From NCBI GenBank assembly GCA_021234155.1, contig JAJEKV010000911.1, forward strand, positions 1-64,000: 64,000 nucleotides of DNA, in the 5' to 3' direction. The position numbers and the translations under genes are program-made. Positions 11,640 to 22,320 of the stretch are shown here, piece after piece (the stretch's first letter is position 1; every line of letters begins with the position of its first letter). The notes under the pieces are model-generated. The model was not told the DNA's origin. It did no database searches and was given only the letters and a program-made list of their open reading frames with translations. Source of the DNA: Isoetes taiwanensis (Eukaryota; Streptophyta; Lycopodiopsida; Isoetales; Isoetaceae).

Positions 11640-12374
11640 CTTTAGCTTTGACATTCTTCATCTTCTTTGCTCTCATATTTTTCTCCCCGCCTTTTTTCTC
11701 AAGACAATTTATTCCTACTATCCTTTTCTTCTTTCTTGGATTGTGATTGATCCTTGTTCTTTCTTCTACCGCTCAATCTTTGGCTAAATGCCTTGCCATG
11801 TTGCAGTTGAAAGCAGTTCTTATCTCCCTTCAAGACACAAAGGCCAATCGTATCCCTATTAACATTCTTACCTTCCTCCTTAATTAACGTCTTCAAGTAG
11901 TTTGATGCATGCCCATTCGAGATGAACAATCTAATAATATTCTTCACATTACTGTGGGATTGTAGCACTCCTAGCAACAAGGCTCCAACAGTTACATCAC
12001 TGCAAGAGTTTTATCCATACCTTGAAGCTGTTTTGTTGGTGCTTGATGATGCCAATATATTCTTTCACATAATCACCTTTAATTTCGTGGCGAAGACAAT
12101 TGCACACAAGGTTATTTGCATTAAAAAATGTTCCTCTAATTGAGCACGCTTCTTCCACAATTGGGATTAAGGTATCAATTTTGTTGCGTCACTCCATTCT
12201 TTTGCTTTGCAATCTTGGCAGCTTCAAAATTCTGTGTAGATTCTACTTTGCTTTCACCAGGACTTGTTGGGCGTGACTCTATTTGCCACCATTGTAGTAG
12301 ACTATCTACACTTTGTCAAGCCCGTTGGAGTTCTGACCCGAAGCATGTCAAGCTCGGAACCCGCTTTGATACCA
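11640..12374 (-). pseudogene. Ty1/copia-like gag remnant with primer site, copy A
   Basis: On the minus strand, 12374-12363 reads TGGTATCAAAGC, one base from the standard initiator-Met tRNA primer-binding site TGGTATCAGAGC. Downstream of it, broken frames read LRHEIKGDYVKEYIGIIKHQ and LLLGVLQSHSNVKNI, followed by a Lys/Ser-rich tail, in the manner of copia-type gag. No protease, integrase or RT follows before the block ends at 11179, so this is a gag-only or truncated element. The LTR would lie above 12375 on plus coordinates. Copy B has the same gene at 45400-46080. Confidence 0.5.
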
Positions 12375-14065
12375 TGAAAGCATATGCATGTTACTTACTG
12401 GAGAAAAGAGGTACATGAATGAAATATACATGAACATGACCGTTTCTAATAAACAGTTCCTCACTACTAAAAATAATAATACTTCAATTACCTCTTCAAA
12501 ATACTGACATTCTTGAGCTCTTCAAAATAGAAGGAATTTTACTAAAACATTTTTGTGCAACAATTCTATGAAGCTTCTTGTTATTGTGGCGCTAAACTAA
12601 ATAGCCTCCTCCCAAACATTACGTTAGAAAATGGACCAGGACATGCAATTTTGTGTGGCTCGGGCCTGGCTCTCCCAGGGCCCTTACCAAGCATAATTGC
12701 CTACCATGTCAAATAAGTTATAACGTATAGGTCCTCAGAATAGCAGAGTGAATGTGCTGGCATAATGAATTTAGTTGCTTAAACAACACATTCCATTGCA
12801 TTGCTTGTTCCATTGCTACCAACTCTCCAACTTGCTATGAAAATTGTGACTACCAACTCCCTAAAGATAGCCACTTCTTCGCACCCAGGCAACTAATCTC
12901 TATACCTAAACAACTAGCAATCAACTTCGAGAAACAAAAAGATTAAAAATATCAATTTTATAAATGCAAGTACTTTGTCAAATACATTCTGGAAGTGCTG
13001 CCCACAACATAGAACTAGCAAATTTCTGAATTGGCATAACTTTAACCCCAAATCTTGCTAACCACACCCCCATCGACCCATTTCGGATGCTCAAGCGCTT
13101 AAAAGGGACAATTGCATGTGCTGGACCAGAATGTTAGGGGCTTAACATTCAAAAAAATTTCATTTGATCTAATAGTTTCATTTGCAACCTTCCTTTGCCC
13201 ATGCCTATGGATATATTTGTCGTATCCTTTGGCGTTTTGCATTCTTCTTGAATATTCATGCCATGTTTTTTTGTTATTTTAACTCCTTAGTAATGGCAAC
13301 CCTCTGTGCAATAGCATCTTGTTAGACAACTGTAATTTATAAAATCATCTACAGATCGAATTTTCCCTCAATCATGTTCCTATTTTTTTCTTGTTCACAC
13401 AACACTAGACATTTTGGGCATGTGCAGCCATCTACTAAATTATCCTGCTGGCAGATGAAGGAACTGTTTGTATTTTTTGTTTTCCCTCTTAGAACAATAA
13501 AAAGAAATTATGGCCCCTATCAGACTGTATTTCATCAATTTCCTTATAGATATGGAGCTTTGCTTTACGAGTTTGAAGATGCTCTGCTATTCAGGATCTT
13601 CCCAACATTTTAACAGGACAACACGCAGGGGCTGATGGATCCTTATATTGATATATGTATGCTTGAGTTGCCAAGATGCTATTGATCACTATTACTTTCA
13701 GAAAGTTAGATATGAAAAGAGCAAAAACTTGATTTCTAAACTTTTTGTACAATTGCACAGAAACAATTTCTTTTTGCTTACGATGGCTAATATGATGAAT
13801 AGAATAGAATAGAATAGTTTTTTTAACGTAGATAAACTCTTCACATGAGCCTGACCACAACGTAGATGTAAAAACTCTATAAAAATCAACATACAGCTGG
13901 TGTGCAAATTGTGCCTAATGCTGTGTCAAGAAGGCTGAGAATACTCTAAGGACTGCTAGAATATAGACATTTGATTAGGCATGTGAATATATATGACGCA
14001 TTCTCATGCAATCATTATAAGATACACTTTTTAGTAGGATCTGAATGGTCTATCTTCTTAATCTA
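12375..14065. other. Non-coding part of repeat block A
   Basis: AT-rich, with no ORF over 89 codons and no recognised domain. If the primer site at 12363-12374 is real, the start of this stretch is the LTR of the copia-like element (it begins TG). At 13797-13830 there is a 34-bp insertion of GAATA units ending in TTTTTTTAACG that copy B lacks. Confidence 0.5.
13797..13830 (-). mobile_element. Ultra-short LINE tail insertion
   Basis: On the minus strand it reads GTTAAAAAAACTATTCTATT and on into TATTC units, the same 3' end as the inverted LINE end at 61847-61880. The matching place in copy B (58510-58530) has no such sequence. It looks like a target-primed insertion that copied little more than the 3' tail. 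Confidence 0.55.
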
Positions 14066-14076
14066 CTAGTAACGGT

Positions 14077-14093
14077 GCCCAGCGTTGCTGGGC
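14077..14093 (-). terminator. Helitron 3' hairpin
   Basis: GCCCAGC-GTT-GCTGGGC, a perfect 7-bp stem with a 3-nt loop, 7 nt inside the CTAG terminus. In Helitrons this hairpin is taken to signal the end of rolling-circle transfer. A second similar hairpin (GCCCACC...GGTGGGC) lies about 90 nt further in, at about 14169-14185. Confidence 0.85.
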
Positions 14094-14393
14094 ATAAGTT
14101 CAAGAACTGGTGTGGATGAAAACCTATTCAGCACAAACTCTTTGTCAAATCTAATATAATAGAAAAATGCCCACCTTCGGTGGGCCTTCTGTGTGATTAT
14201 GTTATCATGAGTATACAATCAAGAGTGGGGTATTAATGTGTTGATATAGCATATAAAATTTTTGAGACAAAATGACATTACGTAGAAATCTCTTGTCCCA
14301 TTAGGACCGAGGAAACGTCTTGTTCTCATTTATTTCGTCTTTTATATATTGGTGGTTTATGCCAATGCCATACACTTTTCATATTTGATATGC

Positions 14394-15807
14394 TACAATA
14401 GAATGTAATGTGTTTGCAATTCGGACTTCAAATGAACAAAGGGTTCTGCGAATATTGCATTGAAAATAAAAAAAGTTAAAAATAATTTGTTCTCTTGCCA
14501 ACACCCCACCCTACAAAGGCATTTGTTGTCAAATATATATTTGTTACCAGAGTAATACGACAATATGTCAAAACAATATCCAAAGTCTAGCATGTTGCAT
14601 TCACTTGGAGGCATATCTACAGAAATTCGTTTTGGTTACATTCAAAGAAATTTGCTTTATCTAAAGAGTGTTGGACACCTGTAGCTTTGGCAAACGGATC
14701 TGGCTTGCACTGCAACAGTACTCATGCTATTTTCATGTTTTTTGAATCTTATTTTATGTTTCTTGCAAGACAAAATTTTGAGAGCAACTTGGAAATTTAG
14801 CAAGTATATCCTATGACAAAGGAGTCGCTTAATAAAATTTCTTCATGCACTTTTAAAGATGAATAGGTGTTCCAAATGCTTACTTACATCAATATTGCTT
14901 TACAAGCTTATTCATAGGCCCATATAATTTTGCGATATGAGCAACCTAGCTTGCAATCATTTGAAATAAGTACCACAAACAATAGGAAATGCATGTGTTG
15001 AGAAGAGCCACATAAACTTGTTTTTGCATAGGGTTGGTATGTTTTCTGGCTCATTAGCCTTTTATTGACAAATACTAATGCGATCACATCCAAAGACATC
15101 TGTAGAATCTTGGACCAAGTACTACATTCTTTTAATAGGACAACCTTACGTTGATTTTAGAATCTCATACTGATGCAAGGAACTATTGCAAACATACGAT
15201 TGAATTTAGCCAATCCAAAAGTTGTGGACAGAACATTGTAGGCAACATTTTGGAGCACACACGTCTAGTTCTATATAAGCATCCTTCAAATAAGCAAAAT
15301 ATAAAGGAATGAAATGCCAATAAATATATCTTCCTCGATGCAATGCTACAACATTGTGCTTCATATAGTTCTATCTTTTGTTTGCTTTCTGCTCATGGAA
15401 AAATCAGTTTTTTAAGGGCTTGTCATTGTTCAGTGGTTTTATTGCCCTCATATGAGCTGGCCATTGAAGGAGAAGCAAAAGAGTGGTTGAACTTTAAAGG
15501 AATAAGGGCAAAGTTGGAGCTGACGTTGTTGCCTTTCTTCCCAGAAGACGGTTGCAGCACCTCTCCTAAAGCACAATGGTCTATGCATGCCCCAATGCAA
15601 TTCGAAGAAGTGTTGGACTGCCTAGCTTTATAAACAACTGTGATATGGACGAAAAAAATATAATGCAAGAACTTGGTATCATAAAAATGTGCTAGATAAC
15701 AAAATACTGATCTATAGCTGTTTCAAGATTTGGCATAATGCTTTGACCAAATGGGACTGTACTTAAATCTGAAATGCATAATATTTGACAGCTTACAATA
15801 TATTTGA
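14394..15807. other. Helitron interior, no recognised gene
   Basis: AT-rich. The plus-strand frame 15343-15633 (96 codons) and the minus frames at 14393-14614 and 14908-15099 show no family resemblance. It may hold further captured host sequence that cannot be identified without a search. Confidence 0.4.
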
Positions 15808-16335
15808 CTAAACAAAGTCAATGTTCGCATTTTTAGTAGTAAGGCTCATTATTGCCTCGTTATTGCTCATCTGATCCTTTCCACCAGTTTGAAGCATCGT
15901 TGCCAAAATTTCATCCCTGATTTTGCCCTTTTCTACATTTTCCCTGCACTCTTCCACTATTTCTTTCAAGCAGTTGTCTATCTGTTTCACAATCTGGGTC
16001 TATCTGGTCGGTACAAAACTGTAATTCATTCATTCATTTCTTAGATTGATTTGCAATTTCATTAATTTCATTCAATCTCTGATTGCGTACCTGGGTATGA
16101 ATCTCTAATACATTGGCGCGCTAGCAGCATTCTTCGGTAGCTCCCTCTGCAGCTCCAAAAATTGCCTGCCCTTTTCGTATCCTTCTTCTCCAAACAGACA
16201 TTTCAATATCACATCTGCAGTTGCTTCCATCAATCCATTATGCACTTCAATCTCTGCCGAATCCAACCCTTTGATTCGATCTTCCCATTTCTGTCTCAGA
16301 TTATTCGCGCAGGATTCTGCCACATCCAACAGCCC
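15808..16335 (-). pseudogene. Cytochrome P450 fragment captured by the Helitron (CYP72-clan-like)
   Basis: P450s are haem mono-oxygenases. Two exons are recognisable on the minus strand. Exon 16335-16091 follows a TTTTCAG acceptor and reads MDVAESCANNLRQKWEDRI, then HNGLMEATADVILKCLFG and LELQREL, as in the helix C-E region of CYP72-clan enzymes. A 72-nt intron (16090-16019, GT...AG) follows. The next exon starts like FVPTR and reads IDNCLKEIVEECREN and DEILATMLQ, the region before the I helix. In-frame stops occur in both exons. The N-terminal membrane anchor, the I-helix oxygen-binding motif and the haem-binding cysteine are absent. An intron is retained, so capture was at the DNA level, as is usual for Helitrons. 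Confidence 0.75.
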
Positions 16336-17814
16336 CTGAAAATTTTTCCCAAATCAATCATACTCAGCAATCCATTTCCAATCAAATCCATAACAGAATT
16401 ATTTAGTGGCCAGAATCGCAAACATTGAAGCATGAAATTAATAATGTAATTGCTGTAGAAGGAAGAATTTATTCTGTCAGAGCACGCTTTTTTGCAATGG
16501 TTGAATTTTGCAGCAGACCAGCGTTAGGGATTTGAATGATTCAGCGATGGGGTTGCTAGAGGATTATCTGGACAACAATAAATCTGACTTTGCTTAGCGT
16601 GAACAATGGCTAGCATGCCCTTAAGACAATAAATGATATGACTCTTTTTGCTCAGGCTAGCACTCAAAGATAACATCTTATCTATAATCTTGCATTCTGT
16701 AAACATTGCAGTGCAAGATTCAGGAATATGAATATAAGGGATTGAGTAAAAAACCCGAGATCATATTATGAAGGGGCTAGCTATTTGAACCAATGTAACA
16801 ATCTAGAGATTGACAACACGTCTCAAAGATTTAGGTAGGATATAAGATGCACCTATACTAACTTTCAGCATGCAACACCTTGTGAATATTTACCAGTAGA
16901 GAATTTTGTAGTGACTTGTAAAATCCCCTTCAGAATTGCATGGCAAACCTCAAAACAATGCATCCAGAAGCTAGGTTACAGTTTTGCAGGACGACCATCT
17001 AGCAAAGTTGGATCCAAAAAAGTTGCAGAATCTAGATCGTTGAGAAACATACCTATTGTGTAGCTTCCTCTGGAGTCTAAAAGAAAAGGTCTGCCACGCC
17101 AACTTTTGAGATATTATCTGCTCCAGAAGGGCTTTTGACCCAGTGACACTCGAAAGGAAAATAGATGTTCTTCAAGACTTTGAATCATATTCCGAGTTTG
17201 ATCTAAGAGCCATCCGGGAACAAATGCCTGGCAAGCTCTGATCTTACATATGGCAGAAGCTCCCTAGTAAAAGAATGATCCCATTTATTGTCCTCCAGTG
17301 GCTATAATTCGTTTCCCTGTGGCAAGCCATATCAACCCCATGCGAAACTGGGAACCTTAGAATTCGATGCCCTCTCGGCCATCTGGTCCTTTCCCTCTGT
17401 TTCACTCTCGAGGTGGAACCCTAAAACTCGATGCTTTCTTGGCCATTCAATCCAGAGGGGTGAAATTAGGGTGGTCGGATCTTTATTGGGGTTTCCAAGT
17501 AGAAGCTGCAATAATAATGAGGTTGCTCATGCTTCTCTCTAATCAGAATGCATGGGCCATGGCTGTGGCAAACTATGTGAGTTCCCTCGTAAAAACTCCT
17601 CTAGAAACCTCTGTGCATTATGGTATCCTCCGGCATCAATACCTCAGACTTAGCACTGCCCTAAAGCTACAAAATGATGATCCGGAATGGATGGAGAAGC
17701 GAGCTCGATAGTTGCACCATAGCCCTGAACTGGAGAAAGCCGAAGCTCTAACCCTATAGAGCCAAAAACAGAAGCGCTAAAAAAAGCCTAAGGATCGTGG
17801 AAACAACCATCCAT
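16336..17814. other. Helitron interior, possible captured host sequence
   Basis: The plus-strand frames 17288-17542 and 17367-17711 overlap in different phases and show no recognised domain. The region just upstream of the P450 exon on the minus strand ends in a good intron 3' end, so part of this stretch is probably the P450 gene's own intron. Confidence 0.35.
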
Positions 17815-18033
17815 CCATTCGATCTAGGCAAAATAATCTAGACCGTCAGATTTAGGGCGTGGTCCATTACTTGCACTAAAACATTATCCATTCGATCTAG
17901 GCAAAATAATATAGATAGACCGTCAGGTTTAGGGCGTGGTCCATTACTTGCACTAAAACATTATAATAGGCAAAATAATCTAGACCGTCAGGTTTAGGGC
18001 GTGGTCCATTACTTGCACTAAAACATTATAATA
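17815..18033. repeat. Three tandem copies at the Helitron 5' end
   Basis: A unit of about 65-76 bp containing AGGCAAAATAAT, GACCGTCAG and GGGCGTGGTCCATTACTTGC occurs at about 17815-17887, 17888-17963 and 17968-18030, directly inside the 5' terminus. Subterminal repetition of this kind could mark transposase binding or a past change of 5' end. Confidence 0.8.
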
Positions 18034-18038
18034 TAAGA

Positions 18039-18668
18039 TGCTTAAATGCACAAGCCTAAAATAATGGCATGTAGAAACATACTCCTAAAATCCATCCTCT
18101 TTTTCTATGCAAGGACATATGGTAACAATATATCATGTGTCATGTAGCGTCCGATGAAGGTTAAAATTAATTTTCAAAGACATAATTTTCTTGATGTCAA
18201 GAAAAGACCCTATGTAATAATATATCCAAAAGAGCTAGTAAGGTAACAGCATTTTGTCTTAGAACATACCATTATTCAATTTGCCTTATAGAATAGACCA
18301 CCTTGTTTCAGATATATTCTGCGATGTTGCTTTCTAAACCTCTATGTTCAGAATATAATAAAATCCTCTCTTTTTTTCCTCGAACTTTCACAAGTTCATG
18401 ATAATTTGCAATGGTAAATTTGAACACAGTTCAAGAGGTGCAATGTAATCAAATAGAATAGAAGGGAAGTCTATGTCAAATAGAAGGAATTTTGCCCTCT
18501 TATTTGTAACATCTGCTTTCACCTCTACCCTCGAGAGTGAAACCATATTTCCATGTTTGGTTCATCCACAAAAGCCATCTTAGAATTATATGTTTCCTAT
18601 ATAGTTAGTAATACATAAAACATGAACGTGCACAGATAATTTATGCATAAATATTGCACTCCTTATAG
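18039..18668. other. Non-coding end of repeat block A
   Basis: AT-rich sequence shared with 58627-59061 except for about 200 bp at 18433-18636. No gene seen. It ends at the splice acceptor of the kinesin exon. Confidence 0.5.
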
Positions 18669-18766
18669 TAAGCACATTGAAGTTTGCCCTACGAGTCACA
18701 TCTGTTGAACTTGCTTCTGCATGTGCTATTAAAAAAAGTAGTGAAGTGCGTAGCCTGAAAGATCAG
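18669..18766 (+). pseudogene. Kinesin-14 exon: end of motor and neck
   Basis: The exon follows a TATAG acceptor and ends at GATCAG followed by a GTGTGT donor. It reads STLKFALRVTSVELASACA and SSEVRSLKDQ, which match the last motor helix and following coiled-coil linker of plant kinesin-14 proteins (normally STLKFAERV...). It is in the same orientation as the motor exon at 8981. The exon starts exactly where similarity between the two copies of the intron repeat block ends. This exon alone looks undamaged. Confidence 0.7.
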
Positions 18767-18980
18767 GTGTGTTTTCATGGGTACCCGTGATTGTGATTCT
18801 TTAAGGCCATGCATCTATTTGCTTCTATCAAAGGAGAACCTTTCTTTGATTAGCATTCTTTGTTCTTGAATTATTCTCTCATAATTAATCGATACATGTT
18901 GGGGGTGTATTGTAGGAGTCTTTTTAAGGATGTGGATAAGATAATCTTCATACAATGAACGATTTTTTCACTTTTCATAG

Positions 18981-19184
18981 TTTGCGTCCGTCAAGGCTAT
19001 CATGTCAAAAAAAGACAATGACATAGGACGACTAAGAAAGGTCGCTACAATGGTTAAAGAACCCAGCTCAATTTTAGATACATGTAAGCTTAATTCAGGA
19101 AGAAAATTTCTAAAAGACCAGTTTGGTACCGCACATCACCTGGTCAAACTAACAGATGTTTGTCGCTTAGTGTTGCTAAGTTGA
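18981..19184 (+). pseudogene. Kinesin-14 coiled-coil exon
   Basis: After a TTTTCATAG acceptor the frame reads FASVKAIMSKKDNDIGRLRK, which fits the coiled coil after the kinesin-14 motor (family pattern: SLKAALAKKDAEIERL). The open frame runs on to a TGA at 19182-19184. Only the first ~25 residues look conserved, so the real exon end is uncertain. It belongs to the same gene as the exons at 8981 and 18669. Confidence 0.6.
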
Positions 19185-19739
19185 TGCTAAAGCATGTTCT
19201 CGTATGATTGTACAGACACATGGTGTTTTTCTGTTTTTTGGGGTCCGACCAAGAAAATCAGATTATCATCATCAAATAGGTTCATAGTAAGCATACAAAT
19301 TGGAGATTCGTAAAGGTTGTTGTGATCATATATGTGATCATATAAGCATAGGTGGCTTTCTTATGGAATTTTTAGGATGGAAATACTGGATCAGACAACA
19401 CCAACACTGCATGTGTTTTGGAGAATGGCAGAAGACAAAGTGTATATTCACATCATTTGGGCCCTTCATTTAGTTGCCCCAAAAGTCATTGCTACGAAGG
19501 TTCTTTTCCATCATTAACAAATCCCATGGAGCTTATGCTAAAAGAGTTTCAAGTAATGATTTCAAGGAAAGAATTTCATGCTTTTGTTCCTGGCAGTTTT
19601 CTTAGCAACACATGTTCAAAGCTTCAAATGCAAAAGACGAAGAAAAAAAGTGAGTTTTATGTAGTCTATAATGTTGTCTATATTTTAATTGTTTTAAATT
19701 ACTAGTGAGACATGGCCCACACAAGTTTCTAGATAGAAC
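19185..19739. other. Spacer after the kinesin exon
   Basis: Holds an unrecognised 95-codon plus-strand frame at 19418-19705 (starts MENGRRQSVYSHHLG). It could be a further kinesin exon or chance; I cannot assign it. Confidence 0.35.
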
Positions 19740-19824
19740 AGTCAGCTATTTATCAAGAGTTTCTTACTTGAACACGAGAGCTAGCAGACCGCATTGCTTG
19801 CACACCCAAAGATCACAGCATTCC
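19740..19824 (-). pseudogene. PPR gene fragment, 3' of the retrotransposon insertion
   Basis: On the minus strand the PPR reading that enters the element at 43706 (MTWVSWNA) continues here after removal of the element and one target duplication, as VIFGCASNAV. It is a short remnant with stops soon after. See the main fragment at 43711-44260. Confidence 0.5.
19820..19824. repeat. Target-site duplication ATTCC, left
   Basis: ATTCC directly before the TGTGACG start of the left LTR. The same five bases follow the right LTR at 43706-43710. Confidence 0.9.
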
Positions 19825-21318
19825 TGTGACGTCCCCTACTCGTATACGATGCCCGCACCGTATACAAACAGGAGTTCATCCCCCGCACCAGCTCCACACT
19901 GATACAGGGCCCTCCACGTATCACTGTGATCGTCTAGAATCCACAGTGGGAAGAGTGAAGGGGTCATTTACCCCGTCTCCCTCAGGGTCTACCTAGCTGC
20001 GGAAGCGTAAACATACACGTCAGTAACATAACATCATATATCCACCTCGAAGGGTGGCACATCAACATCTGCATAGACAAAGATCAGCACAATACATGGA
20101 AGTTTCTACCCAAGGCTCAGACTCCATGGGGATGACTGACAAGCTTGGGTCTCGAGTTCGGTCTGAGCATGGAATCATGACAATGGATTGGGCTGGCATA
20201 AGAGCATGGCTTAGGGTTGTCCACACCATCCGCCCCTCCCTGTGCACACTTTGCGAGTAGGTTGAAAAGTGTTGGGACTTTGGTAGCCAGCCCGGTGCAT
20301 AGCCAAAGGGGCTATTCACGGGTTACATCTCCCGGCCCCAGATGGGGGCGGTAGGGAATTACTCCCTCCAGAGATCTACATGTGACCCAAGGTGACTGGA
20401 GGGCCCTTTGCCCTTATTAGACTTAACCCACCGGAAGGTGAACACCACCCCGGTGTCGAGCCCATGCCTTACCCACACTTTCGGTGGCAAGCCATTAGAC
20501 CTAGTCACTCGACCCCGGTAGGGCCTTTACACACCGGAGGGATGGGTCAAGGGTCAGAACACGAACCTCATTTTAAGCCAGTCTGGCCCCTTCACCCACA
20601 ACCAGGTGGGCTCTTGTACACAGGTCGAATTCTAGTAATGCACTAAGAGGGACTAGCTAGGAGCATCATCTACTAAGCTTTAAGTCTCTACCCCCCTTCC
20701 CAATACAATGAGTCCACAGAATACAACCATCCATCATGTGATCATAAATAATAAGAACTAATCTAATACATAGAGTTAATTCTTAGTTAGAGTCAATCTC
20801 AGGGTCTGCTTGGCTACTACGGGCGATTTAATAGGCTAAACCTACTGGTTCGAAGGCTGAAATAAGGTTTAAGCTATTCAATCGACCAAATACCTGATCC
20901 CTGGTTCACTCCTCTTGATCCGAAGGCGTCCATGTCTCTGTTCTGTTTCGGGATGCGGTCGGAAGGATGATCGACAAAATTTGGGGCGTCTTGGCGGTCG
21001 TGGGGAGTTGGAATTGACTCCTCGGCGCAAAGAACCGGGGCTTAGAAGGTGCGTGCTTAAAAAGGGAATGTTAGGGTTTGGTGCCTTATGTAGGCTATCA
21101 GTTAGGTTTAGGGTTCCCATGACCCTTGGTCTACCTTTAATGGTTTAAAGGTCTAAAGGTGCGCGCATTGCTAAGTGTGCGCACCCTTGCAAGTTGCCCC
21201 CTAGGGTGTCCTTGCTTGGGTATTCGTCGGTCATTACCGTTGGGCGGCGATGGGCCGTGGCGTGATTGACGCGATGCGGTATACGTCTTGAGACCGTATA
21301 TCGTACTGGAACGTCACA
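19825..21318 (-). repeat. 3' LTR of the chromovirus
   Basis: 1,494 bp, TGTGACG...CGTCACA, matching 42212-43705 along its length. Differences cluster at CG and CNG positions and as one- to few-base indels, mostly in the first ~900 bp and around 20960-21060 and 21230-21290. The many short frames inside it (for example 20054-20260 and 20392-20646) are chance ORFs. Confidence 0.93.
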
Positions 21319-21331
21319 TTCTCCCCACCTT
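21319..21331 (-). promoter_or_regulatory. Polypurine tract
   Basis: On the minus strand AAGGTGGGGAGAA directly precedes the 3' LTR, where plus-strand DNA synthesis is primed. A second nearly identical tract lies at about 21361-21373 (CAAGGTGGGGAGA), 40 bp further in. Confidence 0.8.
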
Positions 21332-22194
21332 GAATTGATGCTGTCCGCAGCATCATGGGTCTCCCCACCTTGGGATCTTCTTAGTCCTGCAATCAATCTT
21401 ATGCATACCATATACTTATTATTATAGTTATACATTTAATAGGATTACCTCAAGGTAATATTTATAGAACATTATTATACTATTATCCAATCCAATGGTT
21501 ATCACTTATGTCATTGTAACAATAACTTCTAATGTTTCGGTTTATTATTATATATACAATTCTTGCTCGAGGTATTCTTTATTCCTTGCAACACTTTATA
21601 ACAAAATTGTGTTGCAAGTCTTCGTAGAATTGACCTCGTGGCCCTCAGGGCCTGCTCTATTGGCAACGAGGTCAACACTACGTTAGTACCATAATATTAA
21701 TAAAATTTTTGGTTATATGGTGACCACCCCACCTATCTACATGGATGCATGGCTAATCTCCCGGCGTAGGAAGAGGGTGAATCTTCCATTATGGCCGTGG
21801 AGACAGCGCCTATATGCCTATATGCCGCTCATGCCTACACCCTAGTTGCCCGGTATGGCGGATAGGTCCTTCAGGTATATGGGGCGTGAAGGCCGATTCC
21901 TCCTATCAAAGCATATATGGGGCCAATGACCTCTTTTCTCGAGGTCGCCTACTTGAAGTGGACCCGGTAGACTTTCCAAGCGGCACCCGCTGGTCATGCC
22001 TACATTGACATTACACCATGTCCTAGAGATCACCGTAGTAATCTCATCATCGGTTATAGCATGCAACCCCTTACCTCATAGGTTGCATCGTGGATTATAC
22101 CTAACTAGGCAATTTGTTAATCTACACAAATCGACATGCACGGGCGATTTCTTGAGGAGATGACTTTGCCGTCCCATTGCTCCATAAAGCGTGG
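21332..22194 (-). other. 3' untranslated region of the chromovirus
   Basis: Between the chromodomain and the polypurine tract; no gene seen. It contains a notable hairpin at 21630-21675: TTGACCTCGT and ACGAGGTCAA arms, with an inner palindrome GGCCCTCAGGGCC. The rest is AT-rich. Confidence 0.6.
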
Positions 22195-22320
22195 GTCTTG
22201 TTTTCTAGATCTCTTTTAAGTACCCATGTCGTCTTCCACAGGCAAGTGTTTCCACTTGACCAAGTCTTTGGAGAAACTCAGATCTCCTTGTTTTCTTGAA
22301 TGCTTTATCAAGGATTAGCT
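22195..22320 (-). pseudogene. Chromodomain at the pol C-terminus
   Basis: A chromodomain at the end of integrase reads methylated histone H3 tails and steers chromoviruses into heterochromatin. Minus-strand pieces read LILDKAFKKTRRSEFLQ, LVKWKHLPVEDD and TWVLKRDLENK. These correspond to the first strand, the YLVKWKG-type core with its cage tryptophan, and the TWE-type second tryptophan. Two short frameshifts separate the pieces. It follows the integrase C-terminal segment (VGNQSYKLDLPRHLKIHKVF) as in other chromoviruses. Whether the residue before LVKWK was Y, as the usual cage needs, cannot be seen across the frameshift. Confidence 0.75.

Larger units (their letters stand above)
14066..18038 (-). 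mobile_element. Non-autonomous Helitron, 3,973 bp
   Basis: Read on the minus strand, it begins TCTTATATTATAATG (5' TC) and ends GTTACTAG (3' CTAG, a CTRR end). A perfect 7-bp stem hairpin lies 7 nt before that end, with no terminal inverted repeats and no target duplication. It sits between A and T: the empty site in copy B reads AATCTA|TGCTTAAATG at 58626/58627, identical to the flanks here. These are the defining features of Helitrons, rolling-circle DNA transposons. No Rep/helicase gene is present, so movement would have needed an autonomous partner. It carries a P450 gene fragment on the same strand. Confidence 0.93.
11179..18668. repeat. Repeat block, copy A (in the kinesin intron)
   Basis: Nearly identical to copy B at 44930-59061. 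By eye: 11179-12374 pairs with 44930-46080, 12375-14065 with 46081-46095 plus 57095-58626, and 18039-18432 with 58627-59033. Copy A contains the Helitron (14066-18038) that copy B lacks; copy B contains the 11-kb TIR element that copy A lacks. Each serves as the empty site for the other's insertion. A also has about 200 bp (18433-18636) missing from B. The right end of similarity coincides with the kinesin splice acceptor. Confidence 0.9.

Noticed and set aside
20054-20646. Several plus- and minus-strand ORFs in the LTR
   Set aside because: They are not open in the partner LTR at 42.2-43.7 kb and show no family resemblance.
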